From assembly GCA_024138025.1 (NCBI GenBank), contig JAMXBD010000639.1, positions 496,001-560,000 of the forward strand: a DNA stretch of 64,000 bases, in the 5' to 3' direction. A program made the position numbers and the translations under genes. This DNA comes from Combretum micranthum. Taxonomy: Eukaryota > Streptophyta > Magnoliopsida > Myrtales > Combretaceae. Positions 1 to 11,230 of the stretch are shown here, one piece after another. The notes under the pieces are model-generated. The model was not told the origin of the DNA, searched no databases, and saw only the letters and a program-made list of their open reading frames with translations. How positions within the stretch are numbered: the stretch's first letter is position 1; every line of letters starts with the position of its first letter.

Positions 1-800
1 TTAAAAAGCATTCTCCCTAAAACAATTTGGGAAGATTAACATGAATTCTAAGAGCTCAAGTTGTGTCCAAGAGATGTCTATGATTCCTTTCAACAACACC
101 ATTTTGTTGTAGTGTGTAAGGAACTAATTTTTGATGAATCATTCCATGTTTGGATAACAAAAGTTGACAGGCATGAGAAAGAAACTCCTTGCCATTATTA
201 GTTCATATGTGTTTAGGTGTGAGATGAATATGATTTTTAACAAAACTGATAAAATTTTTGAGAATATGCAAGGTTCAATCTTTATTGACCATAAGAAAAG
301 TCCAAGTGCATTTTGTGACATCATCCACAATATTAAGAAAAATTTTTAGCACCAGTTAAAGTAATAGTACTATAAGGACCCCACATATCAATATGTAACA
401 ATTCAAAAGCATGTAAAAAATTTGTAGTTCTGGAAGGAAAAGATACACGATGAGATTTTTCCATCAAACAAGAATCACAATAGAAATTAGCTAGATTCAA
501 GTCTTTACAAAATGATAAAAGGTCTCATTTTTTAGACAAATAAGTGTCATAATCTGTTGTGAATAAGAGTTAAATACTTTGATTTTCCAACATCATTACA
601 AGTAGGAAAAGAACTAACAAAACAGGATTTTCAATAGAACGAGAAAATGACTATATAGAATTATGTAAATAAAGTTCTCCTTGACAGATAGCTGTAAGAA
701 CTACTTCTTTAGATATCGGGACATGAAAACAGCAATGGTGAAGTGTTAAAGATACTATCAATTTGTTATCAGCAAAAGTTTATGTACTGAGATAAGGCTA
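1..800 (-). pseudogene. copia integrase fragment (pre-integrase zinc finger and catalytic core)
   Basis: The conceptual minus-strand translation shows the C-terminal half of the zinc finger (NFYCDSCLMEKSHR, about 440-500), the core start with the first catalytic Asp (LLHIDMWGPYS, about 385), and then NGKEFLSHA (about 180) and QQNGVVERNHRHL (about 70-110). Integrase inserts the cDNA copy into host DNA through a D-D-E triad. The Asp normally found before NG(K/G)EF is Asn here (TNNGKEF), and there are in-frame stops, for example just before TNNG. The protein is therefore non-functional. The fragment is cut at the window edge soon after the third catalytic residue (Glu of VVERNH). Confidence 0.85.
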
Positions 801-889
801 TAAGTAAAATCAAGTACAAACAACACATGATGAAGAATAATATGATCATTAAGAACTATTGTTTTGTTTGTTGTATAGATTAGTACTTC

Positions 890-2200
890 GATATCTTAAT
901 TTGATGAGTATTGGTTTGTTTAAGGTTTGTATGCTGGTGAAATTTTAAATGTAGGGTGTGATATGATCAGTAGCACTGTATCCACAATCCATGAACCTTT
1001 TTCACTATTAGTAAGAAAACAAGAAGCAATATTAAAATTCATACCTGAGCAAGCCACGAAAGAAGCATGAACATTATCAACTCCTTCCTTCTCCTTCAAC
1101 ATTCTTACTCCTTCTTGACAAATTGTGCTCATGAATTATACATCCGGCCAATTAATCCTGCGAAGGAGCTAGAATTGGAACAATTACTGTTTGGGAAAAC
1201 AGGCTCCTCAAGTGGATTGTTGGCAACCATAGCTCCCTTGTTTTCAACCATCTTAGGAGAATTTTCTTGTGTTGCCCTTATCTATACCAATCAAGATGTC
1301 TACAATCTCAAAATGATTTTCCACACTGAGTCCATTTCATTTACCATGCGAACACACAAGATGATTTGGTTTACCATTCTTATCTTTCCGATCATCAGAA
1401 TTCATTCTTGCTTGATTACGAATCATAAAAGTAGCATTATTATCTAATATATTGGAACTTAAAGTAACTTCTTTATGCTTTTCAACTTGATATATCGGAT
1501 AATAAGCCTTATTTACCATAGGCAACGGATCCATGGATAAGTTAGATTTCTTGTACTCTCATAAACTTTACCTAATCCCATGAGAATATGGACCAATTTA
1601 TTACGATTCTCAATTTCAGTAAATTTTTGAATCAATGAACATTCACAATGTTCAATTGCACCACATGAACATATAGGTAAACCACAAAGATCATGTAGCT
1701 CATCCACAACCATTTGAGTTTATTAAAATATGTTGTCACGCTAGCATTTCCTTATCTAAAATTCATAATATCACTATGTATTTGAGACAATAAAGGTCCT
1801 TTCAACAATCCAAAATGATTACACACATCATTCCAAAGTTCTCTGGCCGATTGCACGTAAATAAAACCTTCGACTAAATCCTCTCATAGAATTGAGCAAC
1901 CAACATCTAACAATCGAATCTACTCTTAACATGAATGTTTGTTATTGGATTGGAAATTTGCTTAGAATAAGCTCCATTAATGTATCTTAACTCTACCTTG
2001 GCAGTAAAAGCTAATTTATTGACCTACTCCAATTTAGAAAATTTGATCCATTGAAAGTCACATTCATAAAGATAATCTAGGATTATCACTACCAGAAAGA
2101 AAATATGAATCACCACTAATATGATCGTTGCTAGAGTTCATTGTGTTATCAACAGTATTCAATACTTCTCCAACATCCATTCAATGCATGCGAATAACAA
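890..2200 (-). pseudogene. copia gag and protease remnant
   Basis: Minus-strand blocks in order from 2200 down are an N-terminal gag part, then a block with LPICSCGAIEHCECS (1600-1700) typical of plant copia gag, then the zinc-knuckle area (HLVCSHGK near 1340), then FVACSGMNFNIASCF and GSWIVD (about 980-1050). GSWIVD followed by ATDHIT is the copia aspartic protease active-site context (D-S/T-G-A). A frameshift near 985 separates WIVD from ATDHIT. Gag packages the RNA and the protease would cut the polyprotein. Multiple frame breaks make this a pseudogene. Confidence 0.75.
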
Positions 2201-2213
2201 AAGAAAAAACCCT

Positions 2214-2226
2214 AAGCTTGATACCA
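2214..2226 (-). other. primer binding site, initiator-Met tRNA type
   Basis: On the minus strand the bases read TGGTATCAAGCTT, matching the usual copia PBS start TGGTATCA (complementary to the 3' end of initiator tRNA-Met). It sits directly internal to the LTR edge, where minus-strand DNA synthesis would begin. The later positions diverge from the usual TGGTATCAGAGC. Confidence 0.7.
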
Positions 2227-2228
2227 TC

Positions 2229-2460
2229 TAGAAAGATATAGTAAAACCAAAGAGAAACTTCCAGTTGAAAGTTTGTTGTAGCAGAAAAATGATTGATTAG
2301 TTAACAAGTTTGTTAGGAGGCTATTGATATAGCAGAAACAAAACATAAGACTAACTGCATACATGTAAGACACATGTACAATAAATAAGAGTCAAGTCTA
2401 TATAAGTTAATATTGTGGAAATAAATTTATTATAGATTTAAAAAAAAAAACTCTCGAACA
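2229..2460 (-). repeat. copia 5' LTR (approximate ends)
   Basis: The LTR lies outside the PBS and reads on the minus strand from TGTTCGAGAG near 2460 to TTTCTA near 2229, about 230 bp, a usual size for plant copia LTRs. A TATA-like CTTATATAG lies on the minus strand near 2400. The partner LTR is outside the window, so the exact ends cannot be confirmed. Confidence 0.5.
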
Positions 2461-2789
2461 CTCATCAATAAGGCTAAGGGATAAATATTTGCTATTCTTA
2501 GAGTACTTTTTCCATTCTATCTCAGCAAATAAATATTTCTATGAGTTAAATAAATTTAAAAATTAAAAATTCCTTATAAACAATCATTTCACTTTATAAA
2601 TACATGACAACTATTTATTTACTGAGATAGGATGAGAACAACATTCCTGAGATAACAAATTTCATCTAACACTGAGTATAAAAATAGGTTAAACGTTATA
2701 TTTCGTACTTATTCATTTATTTTTTTAGATCTAACAATAACAAAATGAAGAGTTCAACAAGCAAACAACTCAATCAACATCTAGCGAGG
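2461..2789. other. AT-rich intergenic sequence
   Basis: I see no coding potential and no clear repeat structure between the copia LTR and the LINE fragment. Confidence 0.5.
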
Positions 2790-3640
2790 CTTTACTATAT
2801 AAGATTCATCAACAGGTCTAGAAATATCTATAATGTAGGAACTAAATCCCTCTATCACATCGAATTTAAAAACTCAATATAAAATTTGTCCGAGCCTCCC
2901 ATTGCCTACAAGTCAACTATTAAATTTGCTTCATTGAGAGTAGAATGGACCGACACACTTCCGGTCCTCATCGTCCTATCCTTGCACTAGGAGGTGAAAG
3001 TAGAGATACCAGAACCATCAGCATCATGATTAGTGAGGGCTTTCACTACAAAAGCAGAGACTGTTTCAATGATTTAGTTTTTTAGTCCTCATTGCTGACA
3101 TATGGTAAGAGCTTCCAAGATGCCGTTTGATTCGACCTTGATTGAAGAGGCCCAACCAATTTGTTTAGAAAATCTATTTATCATTCTACCATTATGGTCC
3201 CTGAATACGCCGTCAGTTGCAACACTGGTGCCATTCTCCTCAACCACATCATCACAATTGAAGTTAGCCAAGGTGGTTCCGGAAGCTGCCAATTACATTC
3301 CTATTATGGAGGATAATTTCAATTCTTCTTCTAAAACTAATGTGCCCACCTTTCTACTACTTATTCTTTTACTGTATGAGTCCAATTATCTTCAAGGGCG
3401 TTAGAGATCTTTCTATTCCTTGCAAGCCATATTCCCTGAAGCATGAAGACAAACAAGCATTCCCACGGCATTTTGTGATTCCCGACTTTATTACTGCTCA
3501 TCATGGAGTCAACGTTTATTTAGTTCTACGAACTCAAATCCTAGGTCCAACGGATTTCTCTAGAATCATTTATTACTCCCCACCATTGCTGGACAACCCG
3601 AATTTCTTTAAGGATATGTAATGATCATTTTCTATAAATT
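2790..3640 (-). pseudogene. LINE (non-LTR retrotransposon) ORF2 C-terminus: zf-RVT and RNase H
   Basis: Minus-strand translation gives a zf-RVT-like block (WLARNRKISNALEDNW, about 3390-3440), followed by an RNase H domain of the RVT_3 type: FNCDDVVEENGT, GVFRDHNGRMI, FSKQIGWASS, ILEALTICQQ (3089-3292), then SAFVVKAL and NEAN further down to about 2790. This tandem of zf-RVT and RNase H is typical of plant L1-like LINEs and their relatives. RNase H removes the RNA strand during target-primed reverse transcription. Stops (after CICQQ, GLKN) and a missing 5' part show a dead, 5'-truncated copy. A stand-alone host RNase H-like gene is less likely because of the zf-RVT block. Confidence 0.78.
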
Positions 3641-3870
3641 AAAAATCTAATCTTAATTCTATCCTATGATTGACAAGTATATTTATCAATCTATAGAATA
3701 AGAATTAAATTTAGATACCATACCTCAGAGATATTAAGTACTAGTAATAACTCTATCTTTATTATCTAACAAGAAAATCAAGTTAAACTGATGATTTATC
3801 CACTACTACTGCTATTCTAATTATTATCATCTGATTAACAATCACAATAATAAGACAATACCAACTTTAA
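3641..3870. other. AT-rich intergenic sequence
   Basis: No coding potential or repeats seen. Confidence 0.4.
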
Positions 3871-4136
3871 GGGGATAAAGGCACATGGAGTACTTGTACT
3901 ATCACTTTTTGGCAATTTGGTGCTCAGTTTTTGATTTTAGGTAAAAAAGTACTTGTACTTTTAAATTGATGGTATTTTAGTGCCTCCATTATCTTGACAT
4001 GTTGCCAAAAAATCAAACTTTGGGTACCAAATTGCTATCAATTTAAAAGTACGGCTACTTTTTTGCCCAAAATTAATCATTGGACACCAAATTGTCAAAA
4101 AATGATAGTACAAGCACTCCCAATGCCTTTATCCCC
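3871..4136. mobile_element. foldback MITE (long terminal inverted repeats)
   Basis: The left arm starts GGGGATAAAGGCA and continues with TACTTGTACTATCA and AATTTGGTG. The right arm is its inverted copy, ending TGCCTTTATCCCC. Nearly the whole 266 bp folds back on itself. Flanks are AACTTTAAG on the left and ACCTTTAAG on the right, eight of nine bases alike, compatible with a 9-bp Mutator-type target duplication. There is no coding capacity, so mobility would depend on a transposase elsewhere. Superfamily assignment is tentative. Confidence 0.8.
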
Positions 4137-4356
4137 ACCTTTAAGTAAATCTAATTGGAAGATCATCTAGATTATGAACCATCATTATATTTTTATCATG
4201 TAATTTCTCAAATTATAATATAATAAGATAATTATATTCTTAAGCTACGAAATTCCTTAATTAAATTAATATCTTTCTTCACACTACTAATTCTTAACCC
4301 TAAGTTAATCAATTGGAATATCTTCCTAATCAACAGTAACATATTTTTGCATTAAG
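4137..4356. other. AT-rich intergenic sequence
   Basis: Nothing recognisable. Confidence 0.4.
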
Positions 4357-5298
4357 TGTAAAGACCTAGCCTACTTAATCCCCTTATGATTAAGCATGCT
4401 AAGTCCCCAATCACATATAATACATAAGTATTATAAAACACTTAAGTATCATACGTAAAGTTGTCTGAAAAGATAAAATTTGTATTGACTGTTTGTTTAA
4501 ACCAATTACAATACTCATAACACATTTAAACTTAAATTACCACTCAACATGAGTAGATCAACATACATACATACATATATATAACATTACATTAATGTCG
4601 CTCCATGAACTTTAAAATCTTACAAACTTGGAAATAAAATCTACAAGAAACAAACTTATAACTTATATTACAAACCATGGCTTAACCAATAAGCCATTAA
4701 CTACACAAAATTTACAACTCAAAAGTCTTTTAGACAAATTAAAGAAAACACTCTTGATCATCAAAGGGAATCCCTATCCATCCCACTCATCTATAAAAGG
4801 CTTCCTAGCCAGTCTCATAACCTATATCATCATAGCACTCATCATCAACATCACCTACAAAGCAGCAATATGAGTCAAAGGCCCAGTATGCAATAATACA
4901 AGCAAAAACGAATGGCATGCACACTTAAACTAAATGCAAATGCAACAAGCATCGATTTAATTATCTTTGATTAAGCAAACCAATCATCAATAGAGTATTC
5001 AAACTCCGATTTCAAACCTAGGGATTTGGGGGTCTTGAGTAACAGTAACTGCTCAAGGGGTTGATACAGTTAGCCTGGATACCTATATACCCCCTATTTC
5101 TAACTGAAAAAAGGTAGTAATCTCATCTAGGGTTAATAGTTGTTACTTAACTTTATTTAACTTAATCCATAATATCATCTAGTTCAACTGGTTGATAAAC
5201 GTGAACTAAATCATATTATTTTCTTTTTACGAATAAGCTAATATTACCCCGATACTATCCACCCTATCAATTACTCGCCTAACTATTTAAGAATCTCC

Positions 5299-5348
5299 AT
5301 TGCATCATGGTGTATCATTGCATCATGGTATAAAGTTATTGCATCATG
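5299..5348. repeat. CATGATGCAAT motif cluster, 3 copies
   Basis: ATTGCATCATG occurs at 5299-5309, 5317-5327 and 5338-5348. The inverse, CATGATGCAAT, occurs four times at 63859-63955 in the other family B copy. Confidence 0.85.
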
Positions 5349-5779
5349 ATATAAGTGGCCTAAACGCCTAACTATCGTATCTACTCGAATAAGGCTGCTG
5401 CTCGTCGGACTAAATTCAATAACTCAAACACAACCAATTTCAAACAATCTTCAATTCATCTTTAGTTAAGTTCATTAAAATATGCCTAACTTAACAATCA
5501 CAAGTAAATTACTACGTACCTGATCTATTTGACAATAGACCTGTGTTTAAACCCAACTAAGTATATGAGTCTATAAAGAAAGCATTTCATGTTAAACTTC
5601 TTACTCACATTAAAATATTAACTCATTAAACTATCATTATACTTAAACAAGATTCAAATATCTCATATTTAACTCATATAAGCACACTACATATTTTATA
5701 TTTCATTTATTATCTATCTATCATCATTAATGATTTATTTATTTACTGTTATATATTTTTTTATATGAATAGTACTAGA

Positions 5780-6225
5780 GAGTTTGTCACGCTCATGACC
5801 TAGGTCGTGATAAAGATTATGGGCACCACACGCCTATGAACTTAGGCCGCTATAAACATGATTAGCCTTGTCGCGCCTATACTAGGAGATTACGCCTCCT
5901 ATTATGGCTGTGATATAGACTGTGATATACATTATGCTTGTATCAAGCTTTATAAAAATTTCTTCAAAAACAATCCCGAAGAGATAACGAGCCTCATTAC
6001 GGCTGTGATCTACCTCTAGAAACTTCACAGAGAAAATAACGACAGTAATCTAGGAGGTTTTAAGCTTTTGAAAACACTCAGAGGAGATCGCTAGCTTGGT
6101 AACAACCGTGATCAAGCTTTAAAAATTCATTCGATAAGATAAGGGCCTCAACAACGGTTGTGATCAATAGGAAAAATTAACTTCGAGAGGATAACGACCT
6201 CTATCATACCAGCGATGAACAAAGT
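5780..6225. repeat. degenerate repeats around GGCTGTGATC
   Basis: Variants of (ACGGCTGTGATC) recur near 5995-6010, 6037-6050, 6099-6113, 6151-6165 and 6204-6219, at irregular spacing of about 42-62 bp, often preceded by GATAACGA and followed by an A/T-rich stretch. Looser relatives (GGTCGTGATA, GGCTGTGATA) extend to about 5790. This looks like an old, diverged tandem array inside the LTR of family B. Confidence 0.55.
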
Positions 6226-6373
6226 AATTACCCTATGGACTTGTTTCGAAATTTTTAAAGTCTTATGTCTCCTAACTTTTAATAAACTTTTATCTGATTA
6301 TAAAAACATGTCAAAGTTAGTCTTTAAACTCAATATTAAGCATAATCATGTTCACTTGCTTACATGAGTCTAT

Positions 6374-6398
6374 TCACACACACACACACACACACACA
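6374..6398. repeat. (CA)n microsatellite
   Basis: About 12 uninterrupted CA units. Confidence 0.95.
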
Positions 6399-7285
6399 TT
6401 GACACACAACAACTTAACTTAAGAAAACATAATCTCACAATCCATTCTTATTGAGCTTTATTACTACTCAAATCATTTAATTTTTACTTATGTATCACTT
6501 TCAACATCAATACATGCACTAACTCATCATAAACTCCATATATCATTTTGTCAAACACCTAGGATACACATATTTATTTACATATCTAGTTCAACATACA
6601 TCGTGACATGCCTTTAATTCATATAAAACATCTAAGTTCTACTCATATCTATCATTAATATCACTCAAAATCATAATTTACCAAGACAAATAAGAAATAA
6701 ACTTTATTCACCTTTAGAGATATCTATAGAGATCAAGTTTACTTTTCCAACTTTCTTGGCTTTCTTCTTACTCCTCTTGTGCTTATATCTCATCTCCTAG
6801 CCTTTAATCTTTTTTGAGATGGCTTAGAAGAAGTTTTAATGGAGGAGATTTGAAGTTGGTTTTGGGCTTGGAAGAGAAAAAAGCAAAGAAAGAGAGAGAG
6901 AGAAAGACGATGAAGAGAGAGAATCGGTTGGATTAGTATGTTTTGGCTGCCCACTTTGACTTCTGCGGCATCAATTAGAAGCTTATAGAACATGAGGAAA
7001 CATGGGCTTGGGTTTGGGTTATTGAAGTAAATTTGGGTGTGGGCTTGATTTTTAAGACTTAAAATCTACTAAGTAAACACTCAACACACATACACCCAAA
7101 TAAATATAATTTAACTGACCTATTAACACTACAACTTCTCTAACACACATATGCTTAAATTACAAGAATATCTCATACCATAAAATTAAATCACACTAAC
7201 TTAACTATAACAATTTAAACCAAAAATCATCAATTAATCATATAAAAGCAAATTAATTTAGTATTTTAAAGTTTTGGTTATTTCA

Positions 7286-7610
7286 ATTACTTTGATGACA
7301 AAAACTTTTTCTCACTATTCAAACTTTTGTCATTGTAAATTATCTTATTTAGTCATAATATCTTAATCTATTGTGATAAATTATTTGTCACTATATCATC
7401 TTTTTGACAAAAAATGTCATCATCACTATAAGTATCATCATATTATGACAAGAACATTTTTATCATAATATACTTAATACGACAGGTTTATTATGTCCAA
7501 GAAAATTACAAACTAAATTTGTCACAATAGATATTTTGTGACAAATTTGGCATTTATCATGACAAATTAATTTGTTAAAATAAGCCTTAAATCTTGTAGT
7601 AAAAGTGTCA
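7286..7610. mobile_element. possible CACTA-type MITE remnant
   Basis: The right end reads on the minus strand TACTACAAGATTTAAGG, close to the CACTACAAGA terminus of plant CACTA elements. The interior holds many short TGACAAA/TTTGTCA inverted motifs. The best left-end candidate (CACTACAACTT near 7127) is poor and lies inside the neighbouring LTR block, so the element is incomplete or misjudged. Confidence 0.25.
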
Positions 7611-7859
7611 GATCCAAATTAGGCTAACTTAAGGAGCGCTATTCCAGATTGGAGACCATTTCATGAAGCATTAATCTATACCAAATGCTAGAAACAAATG
7701 TTACATCAAGGAATATTCGGCCTCACTTAAATGGTCATAATCCCTAGTGCATTCATTGTAGGAGCACTGTCTTTGCCTCTAGGTTTGTTCTAAGCTTTTA
7801 AAAAGCAAAAATGGGGTCTCTCTTTATCTTTGTAGTCAAGTTTTATCGAACATCACCAC

Positions 7860-10021
7860 AAAAAGGGGGTAGCTATAGACACTCCATTTCTGCCGATTAG
7901 AGCTTTAATTTATAATTAAAATAAATATTATATTGACCCACAAATTACATTTCTTTTTCAAAAATAACAGAATAAATTAATAAGTAAAAAATTAATAATA
8001 TGTACATATAGTAGGTTCATAGTTTTAAACAAAAATAATACGGGCTTAATATAATGATGATTTTAATTATAAAGAAGCCCTGACCCAAGTAAATGGCCAT
8101 AACCCATAATGGGCTGGCTTATTTAATTGGATCGAGTGTGCAAGCCAAATCAAGATATATACTAATAGCTTGTATGGATAAGTAAGTCATTAATATGTAA
8201 ATGGGAGCTCAAAGGTTTGAACTTAGACTTGCCTTCATTTTTCATGCTTTAGAATGTGCCACATGGCACATTAAGATTAGACATGCTGACGTCATGCATG
8301 ACGGTGGGGGTCATCTTCTTCTTTAGGAAAAAACCGTGACTCCCACGCTTGCCATGTTAGGAGGACTACTTTCATGGCCTTTTTTGACCTTGTTTTCCTC
8401 ATGATTTCACCAAATTAATGGTGAAATAATGAAGCACATATGTGATACTATGAATAGAGAACAATTTTTAGTTTCGATTCATATATTTGACGGTCAAATT
8501 AAGCCTTGAAGTTTGGGGAAAGTTTTAACGCAAACAAAGTTTCAATCACCATTAATAGTGATTCTAGGCAAATTGAGACGAATTGAAATATCCCTGAAGC
8601 ATTATTCTATATAATATGCTCAAATGTTCTTTTAAAGTTGTCAAATTTTCCCTAAATCTTCATTAATTGGAGTCAAATTTCAAAACCTAATTTCGTTAAT
8701 TTCAATTGAAACAATTAAACATGTTTTCATATTTATTCAAGCTCCAATCCTACAAATAGGAGCTCAAACAAGCCATTGATGATAAACAATTAAAAAGAAA
8801 AACACACATAAAAACTTGAATATGAAGTTTTCAAAGTTTGGGTTTCAAAGTTGAAAAACTTCAATTTTAGGGTTTTCTAGGTGAAATTCGAGTTAATTGA
8901 TTGATACAAGAAGCTTCCAGTTAACATAAGCTATCGATTGATGTGAGGTTGCAGAAATTTGCTTTGATAGCCACCAACACCATTAACGCCCGCTGAGCAT
9001 TACGAGCCAACATCCTATAGCCATTTTCGAAGCCATCCATTGCCGCTGGAATGTTTAGGAACTTGATTTGGCTTCCAACAACTTCCTTGACCAAACGCAC
9101 GGTCGCATAGCCCAGATTGGATTCCGTCTGCCGCCTGTTGCAAGTTCGGATCCAACAATCTGCATTTAACCTGAGTCCGGCCCAAGTCCGAATCTCTTGC
9201 TCCAACCTGCACACGTGCATAGCTCTGGGTATGTTTCTTCCTATTTTCTTTTAATTAATTAGGTCAAGTTAATAATAAAAAAAGAAAATAGTGATTATAA
9301 AATAGGGTAATTGGTAAAACTTAGTTAAATAACTGATATTACTTGTTTTGTCATGTAAATAAAAAAATAAAATAAAAATTAAAAAAAAATAAAATAAAGA
9401 AATATAACAATAATAATTGTAATTATGATGTATATGAAAATTTACAAATATATATTTGTCACGTAGAAAAATTCTGATTTTCTTAAAATAAAAGTAATTG
9501 GCTGTATTAGGATCATTAAGGGATATATTTTCAGTCAAAATCATAAAAATTAATAAACTTATAATTAAAGAGTTTGTAAATTAAAAGCAATCAACATACT
9601 AAATTTTTTAAAAAGAATTACATAACATTTGATCCCAGTCAGTGGGTATGTGCATACCTCCTGAGCAACATAAAAATGAAAATATTTTTCTTTTCCCTTG
9701 TCTTTATAAATATGAATTGATTCAATGCAAATATTGGAATCACTTGTCTTGATTTGTAAATTGTGATTATTAAATTGAAAATATCGCACTTGGTAATAAT
9801 GATAATTTTTTTAGCTTTTAAAAAGGTAAACTTTAACTAAAGGATTTTAAAGTGGTAGCCACATGATTTTAACAGGATAGCTCATGAACTTAAGGATTTC
9901 TAGTATTTTGAAAACTGATTTTAAAAATGAGTTTTTATTGTAGACTCATGATCAAGTTAAGATTAACTAACCCATTAATCCTAACTTATAATTTTTCCCA
10001 ACTATGGTCGGGTGGCGACTC
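7860..10021 (+). mobile_element. decayed Tat/Ogre-like LTR remnant
   Basis: A polypurine tract-like AAAAAGGGGGTAGC (7860-7874) is followed by TATAGACACTCC, resembling PPT/LTR junctions of plant Tat-lineage gypsy elements. About 2.15 kb later lies TGGCGACTC (10013-10021), the beginning of the PBS typical of the same lineage, preceded by an ACTATGGTCGGG stretch. A TATA-like CCTACAAATAGG (8749-8760) and an AT-rich leader lie in between. The order PPT-LTR-PBS fits one LTR in the plus orientation. No second copy is in the window, so this rests on short motifs only. Confidence 0.4.
8921..9230 (-). other. GC-richer island with a 99-codon ORF of unknown nature
   Basis: This roughly 300-bp stretch is clearly richer in G and C than its surroundings and keeps an open minus-strand frame of 99 codons (8921-9220), overlapped by a second open frame of 65 codons (9015-9212). 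The product has scattered Cys residues and no signal peptide, membrane segment or motif I recognise. On the plus strand the island follows a TATA-like site and is followed by GGTATGTTTC, which could be a splice donor. It may be the U5 part of the Tat-like LTR, a captured exon, or neither. Confidence 0.25.
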
Positions 10022-11230
10022 TTTTCATTTTTTTAAATTAAATTTTTTTAATTCCAAGTCGAGATTTTTTATCTAATAGGTTAGGGTTTGATACAAATTG
10101 AATTGAAAGAAATTAAACCAAAAAGAAAAAATTTAGGCTCAATAATGAATTAATTTTGTTTAGATAATTAATTAAAAATAAAAAATTCAAGTAGTTAGTA
10201 AAAATTAGGTATCAATTTGATACTTTTAAGTTTAAGATTATTAATTTTGAAAATATATAAAATTTAAATACTATATGACATATACTTTATAAAAATATCG
10301 TCGTGCTTTCTATAGTCATTTAATTAAGCCTAGTAGTTTTCTACTGGCCAATGAGCAAAAGAATCTAGAGGAAAAAGACAAAGCATCTTATGAGAGAAAA
10401 CCGGTAAATTGAAGCTCCAAACCTCCACAACTAGAGGATTCTTGTAAATATATTACAATAATTATTGGTTTAGTTGCGACTAGCAATCTCCACTAGTGTC
10501 CGGTTAAAACTCAATTTTTTAATGGGCCTAAAAATGTAGGAACAATATAAAAATCACAATTTTACCTTTATATATTTTATATTTTAGATAATCAAGTCAA
10601 CAAATATCATAATTAATCAAATTTTTACTTGTTAAACTTTTATATGAAGTTTAAAGTTGCTAAATATTATACACAATAAAAAATTTACTCATTAAATAGG
10701 CAAGAAACACCAAAAGGATCTATATTGATGGTAAGTTAAATAAGGACTCAAGGTTTTAAGTGGTTAAAACAAACAAAATATAATTTTATGAAATAGGTTA
10801 AATAAGAGATTGGTGATGGAGCATTGTTATGACATCGTGATAAAAATTATTTATGTAACATGTTAATTTTATGGTTGGCCATGCGTATTCAATTTATTAA
10901 TTTAAATATATATATAATAATTGAATAAAAATAACTAAAAATAAAAAATAACCTAAATTGAAGAAAGCCTTTTAAAATTTTGATGTACTCAATTTATTAA
11001 TTTAAAAAAAACATAAATAAGACAAATTGATAGAAAATAATTAAAAGTAAGAAAATATATAATAATTAATGGACCAGATTAACATTTTTAATTATTTTTG
11101 AATTTTCATATTCAAATTAATAGATTGAACACATTATTTTTTGTTCTATTTTCTTTAACTTTCTTATTTTAGTTATTTTTAATTACTTTTACTTTATTTT
11201 CTTAAATTTAACACATTACATTGACGTCTT
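10022..11230. other. AT-rich intergenic sequence
   Basis: No reading frame or structured repeat of note. Strong A/T bias with short polyA and polyT runs. Confidence 0.5.

Larger units (their letters stand above)
1..2460 (-). mobile_element. Ty1/copia LTR retrotransposon, 5' part, truncated by window edge
   Basis: Read on the minus strand the order is LTR (2229-2460), primer binding site (2214-2226), gag, protease, integrase. The copia gene order PR-IN is clear because integrase motifs follow the protease directly. The reverse transcriptase and 3' LTR would lie left of base 1. Several stops and frameshifts show that the copy is dead. Family assignment rests on the integrase motifs NGKEFLSHACQLL and QQNGVVERNHRHL and on the initiator-Met-type PBS. 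The lineage within copia was not determined. Confidence 0.88.
4357..7285 (-). mobile_element. solo-LTR-like block, family B (minus strand)
   Basis: The right edge reads on the minus strand TGAAATAACCAAAACTT, matching the start of the plus-strand copy at 61446 (TGAAATACCCCAAACCTT). The left edge starts TGTAAAG. Both copies hold the same cluster of CATGATGCAAT motifs. A CT-rich leader lies on the minus strand at 6860-6910, comparable with the CT-rich leader at 61950-62010 in the other copy. The length is about 2.9 kb and there are no retroviral protein domains inside, so this is read as a solo LTR of a gypsy-type element. The flanking 5-mers (TTAAG and ATTAC) do not match, so the target duplication is decayed or the ends are slightly off. 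The 81-codon ORF at 4628-4873 resembles nothing known to me. Confidence 0.55.

Noticed and set aside
1067..1447. 126-codon plus-strand ORF
   Set aside because: Antisense to copia gag/protease; no motif of its own.
3102..3621. Two plus-strand ORFs of 100 and 93 codons
   Set aside because: They are antisense to the LINE zf-RVT/RNase H sequence, which has clear motifs on the minus strand.
7286..7610. Complete CACTA element
   Set aside because: Only the right end fits; the left candidate at 7127 is poor and falls within another repeat.
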